A program made the translations under genes and the position numbers. Positions 5,561-6,228 of a stretch of DNA of 6,228 nt are shown here, in pieces (positions within the stretch are counted from its first letter, which is position 1; each line of letters opens with the position of its first letter). A model generated the notes under the pieces. It worked only from the letters and a program-made list of their open reading frames with translations, was not told the DNA's origin and made no database searches. The stretch covers positions 1-6,228 of the forward strand of contig JALTMC010000243.1 in the NCBI GenBank assembly GCA_027005175.1. Reading direction: 5' to 3'. This DNA is from Myxococcales bacterium. GTDB taxonomy: Bacteria; Myxococcota_C; UBA6777.

Positions 5561-6228
5561 GCATCGGTGTTGGGGATGGGGAGAAGGATGGGGAAGAGGA
5601 AGATCACAATAGCACCTGCCACATACATCCACAAACCAAAGATAGCTGATGTGAAGAACATGGAGCTATGAAAGTCACCCATTCGATCTTGCAAAAGAAT
5701 AGCCAGTGTCATCGCAAGGGAAGCGTTCTGCAAACCTGTTTCCAGTGAGATCGCACGGATTTGTACGTTGGGAACTTTAAGCAACTTAGAGACAAAGAGA
5801 CCCAAGAACATACCAGAGAGTGTGATCAGGAAGATGGTGAGGTAGAATTTAAAGCCGTAGCGTGCCGTGTCTGCAAACATCTCAAGGTTACCCCACACTC
5901 CCACAACGATGAGGAAGATCAGCGAGAAGACACCGAGAACAGAGAAGAACTTTCCTGATTTTCGAGCAAAGTTCTCTGCCCGGCTTCGCACAAACATACC
6001 AACAAACAGAGGGATGATCACCAGCACCAGGATCACCTTGGCAACATCGATCACAGGAACTTTCAACTGTGGAATGTTGGTCACATACAAGGTGAGAAGC
6101 AGTGGTGTAAAGATGATAGAGAGAGTGGTAGAGAGGGCAGTCAAAGAGACGGACAGGGCTACATCACCTTTTCCAAGATAGGTCATGAGATTGGAAGTCA
6201 CACCACCAGGGCTAGCAGAGATTAAGAT
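5557..6228 (-). CDS. Bile acid:sodium symporter (BASS) family transporter, N-terminus missing
   Basis: The frame is open to the right edge, giving 223 C-terminal residues; family members are about 300, so roughly the first 80-100 are outside. The visible start is ILISASPGGVTSN, the family signature at the crossover helix. Residues that bind sodium in the Neisseria bacterial homologue structure have counterparts at matching spacing: Ser12 and Asn13 (TSN), Ser26 and Thr30 (ALSVSLT), and Glu163 with Gln167 (LETGLQN). About six to seven membrane helices follow (for example 28-50, 60-80, 97-112, 127-148, 165-180, 189-215). It is therefore likely an active Na+-coupled uptake protein in the inner membrane. 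BASS members carry bile acids, pyruvate, pantoate and other organic anions, and the substrate is not evident here. The gene faces the HEAT gene, with stop codons overlapping. Confidence 0.93.
   Translation of the reverse strand: MLISASPGGVTSNLMTYLGKGDVALSVSLTALSTTLSIIFTPLLLTLYVTNIPQLKVPVIDVAKVILVLVIIPLFVGMFVRSRAENFARKSGKFFSVLGVFSLIFLIVVGVWGNLEMFADTARYGFKFYLTIFLITLSGMFLGLFVSKLLKVPNVQIRAISLETGLQNASLAMTLAILLQDRMGDFHSSMFFTSAIFGLWMYVAGAIVIFLFPILLPIPNTDA

Noticed and set aside
5761-6181. Plus-strand open frames opposite the BASS transporter
   Set aside because: Antisense shadows; the transporter frame has clear family motifs throughout.

Overview
This 6.2-kb window looks like ordinary bacterial chromosome of roughly balanced base composition (estimated by eye, not computed). 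It carries four well-supported protein genes, one partial transporter gene cut by the right edge, and a possible gene start cut by the left edge. The short-chain dehydrogenase has a C-factor (CsgA)-type layout, and there is a small HEAT-repeat protein with a lipoprotein-like signal. Together these suggest a Gram-negative host, perhaps myxobacterial/deltaproteobacterial or planctomycete-like. That assignment is a guess from protein character, not proof. I see no rRNA, tRNA, CRISPR array, transposase, integrase or phage gene.

Layout. Minus strand, left half: a very large polytopic membrane protein (139-3039, GT-C/YfhO-like) lies downstream of a TetR-family repressor (3150-3743) in the same direction. 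A possible further ORF begins 7 nt after the membrane protein stop and runs off the left edge. A 457-nt divergent control region (3744-4200) separates tetR from a plus-strand SDR oxidoreductase (4201-4863). This region holds a consensus -10 box, several short inverted repeats and a strong Shine-Dalgarno. After the SDR gene, a 205-nt spacer with a perfect 22-bp tandem repeat leads to a plus-strand HEAT-repeat lipoprotein candidate (5069-5560). Its stop codon overlaps, tail to tail, the stop of a minus-strand bile acid:sodium symporter (BASS) family gene (5557-6228), which lacks its N-terminus.

How the genes may work together. The TetR/SDR divergent pair is a common arrangement in which the repressor controls both itself and a neighbouring enzyme, and an inverted repeat lies between the -35 and -10 of the likely SDR promoter. 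TetR may also affect the membrane protein gene downstream of it. Nothing ties the HEAT protein or the BASS transporter to these genes functionally.

Most notable observations: (i) a decayed second copy of the last 34 bp of tetR lies 72 bp downstream, in register, with differences that are mostly silent plus one Arg-to-stop change; (ii) a 22-bp tandem repeat able to fold into imperfect hairpins lies between the SDR and HEAT genes; (iii) two A8 tracts lie just after the signal peptide of the HEAT protein, in a slippery frame context. I did not find convincing evidence of a new multi-gene system.
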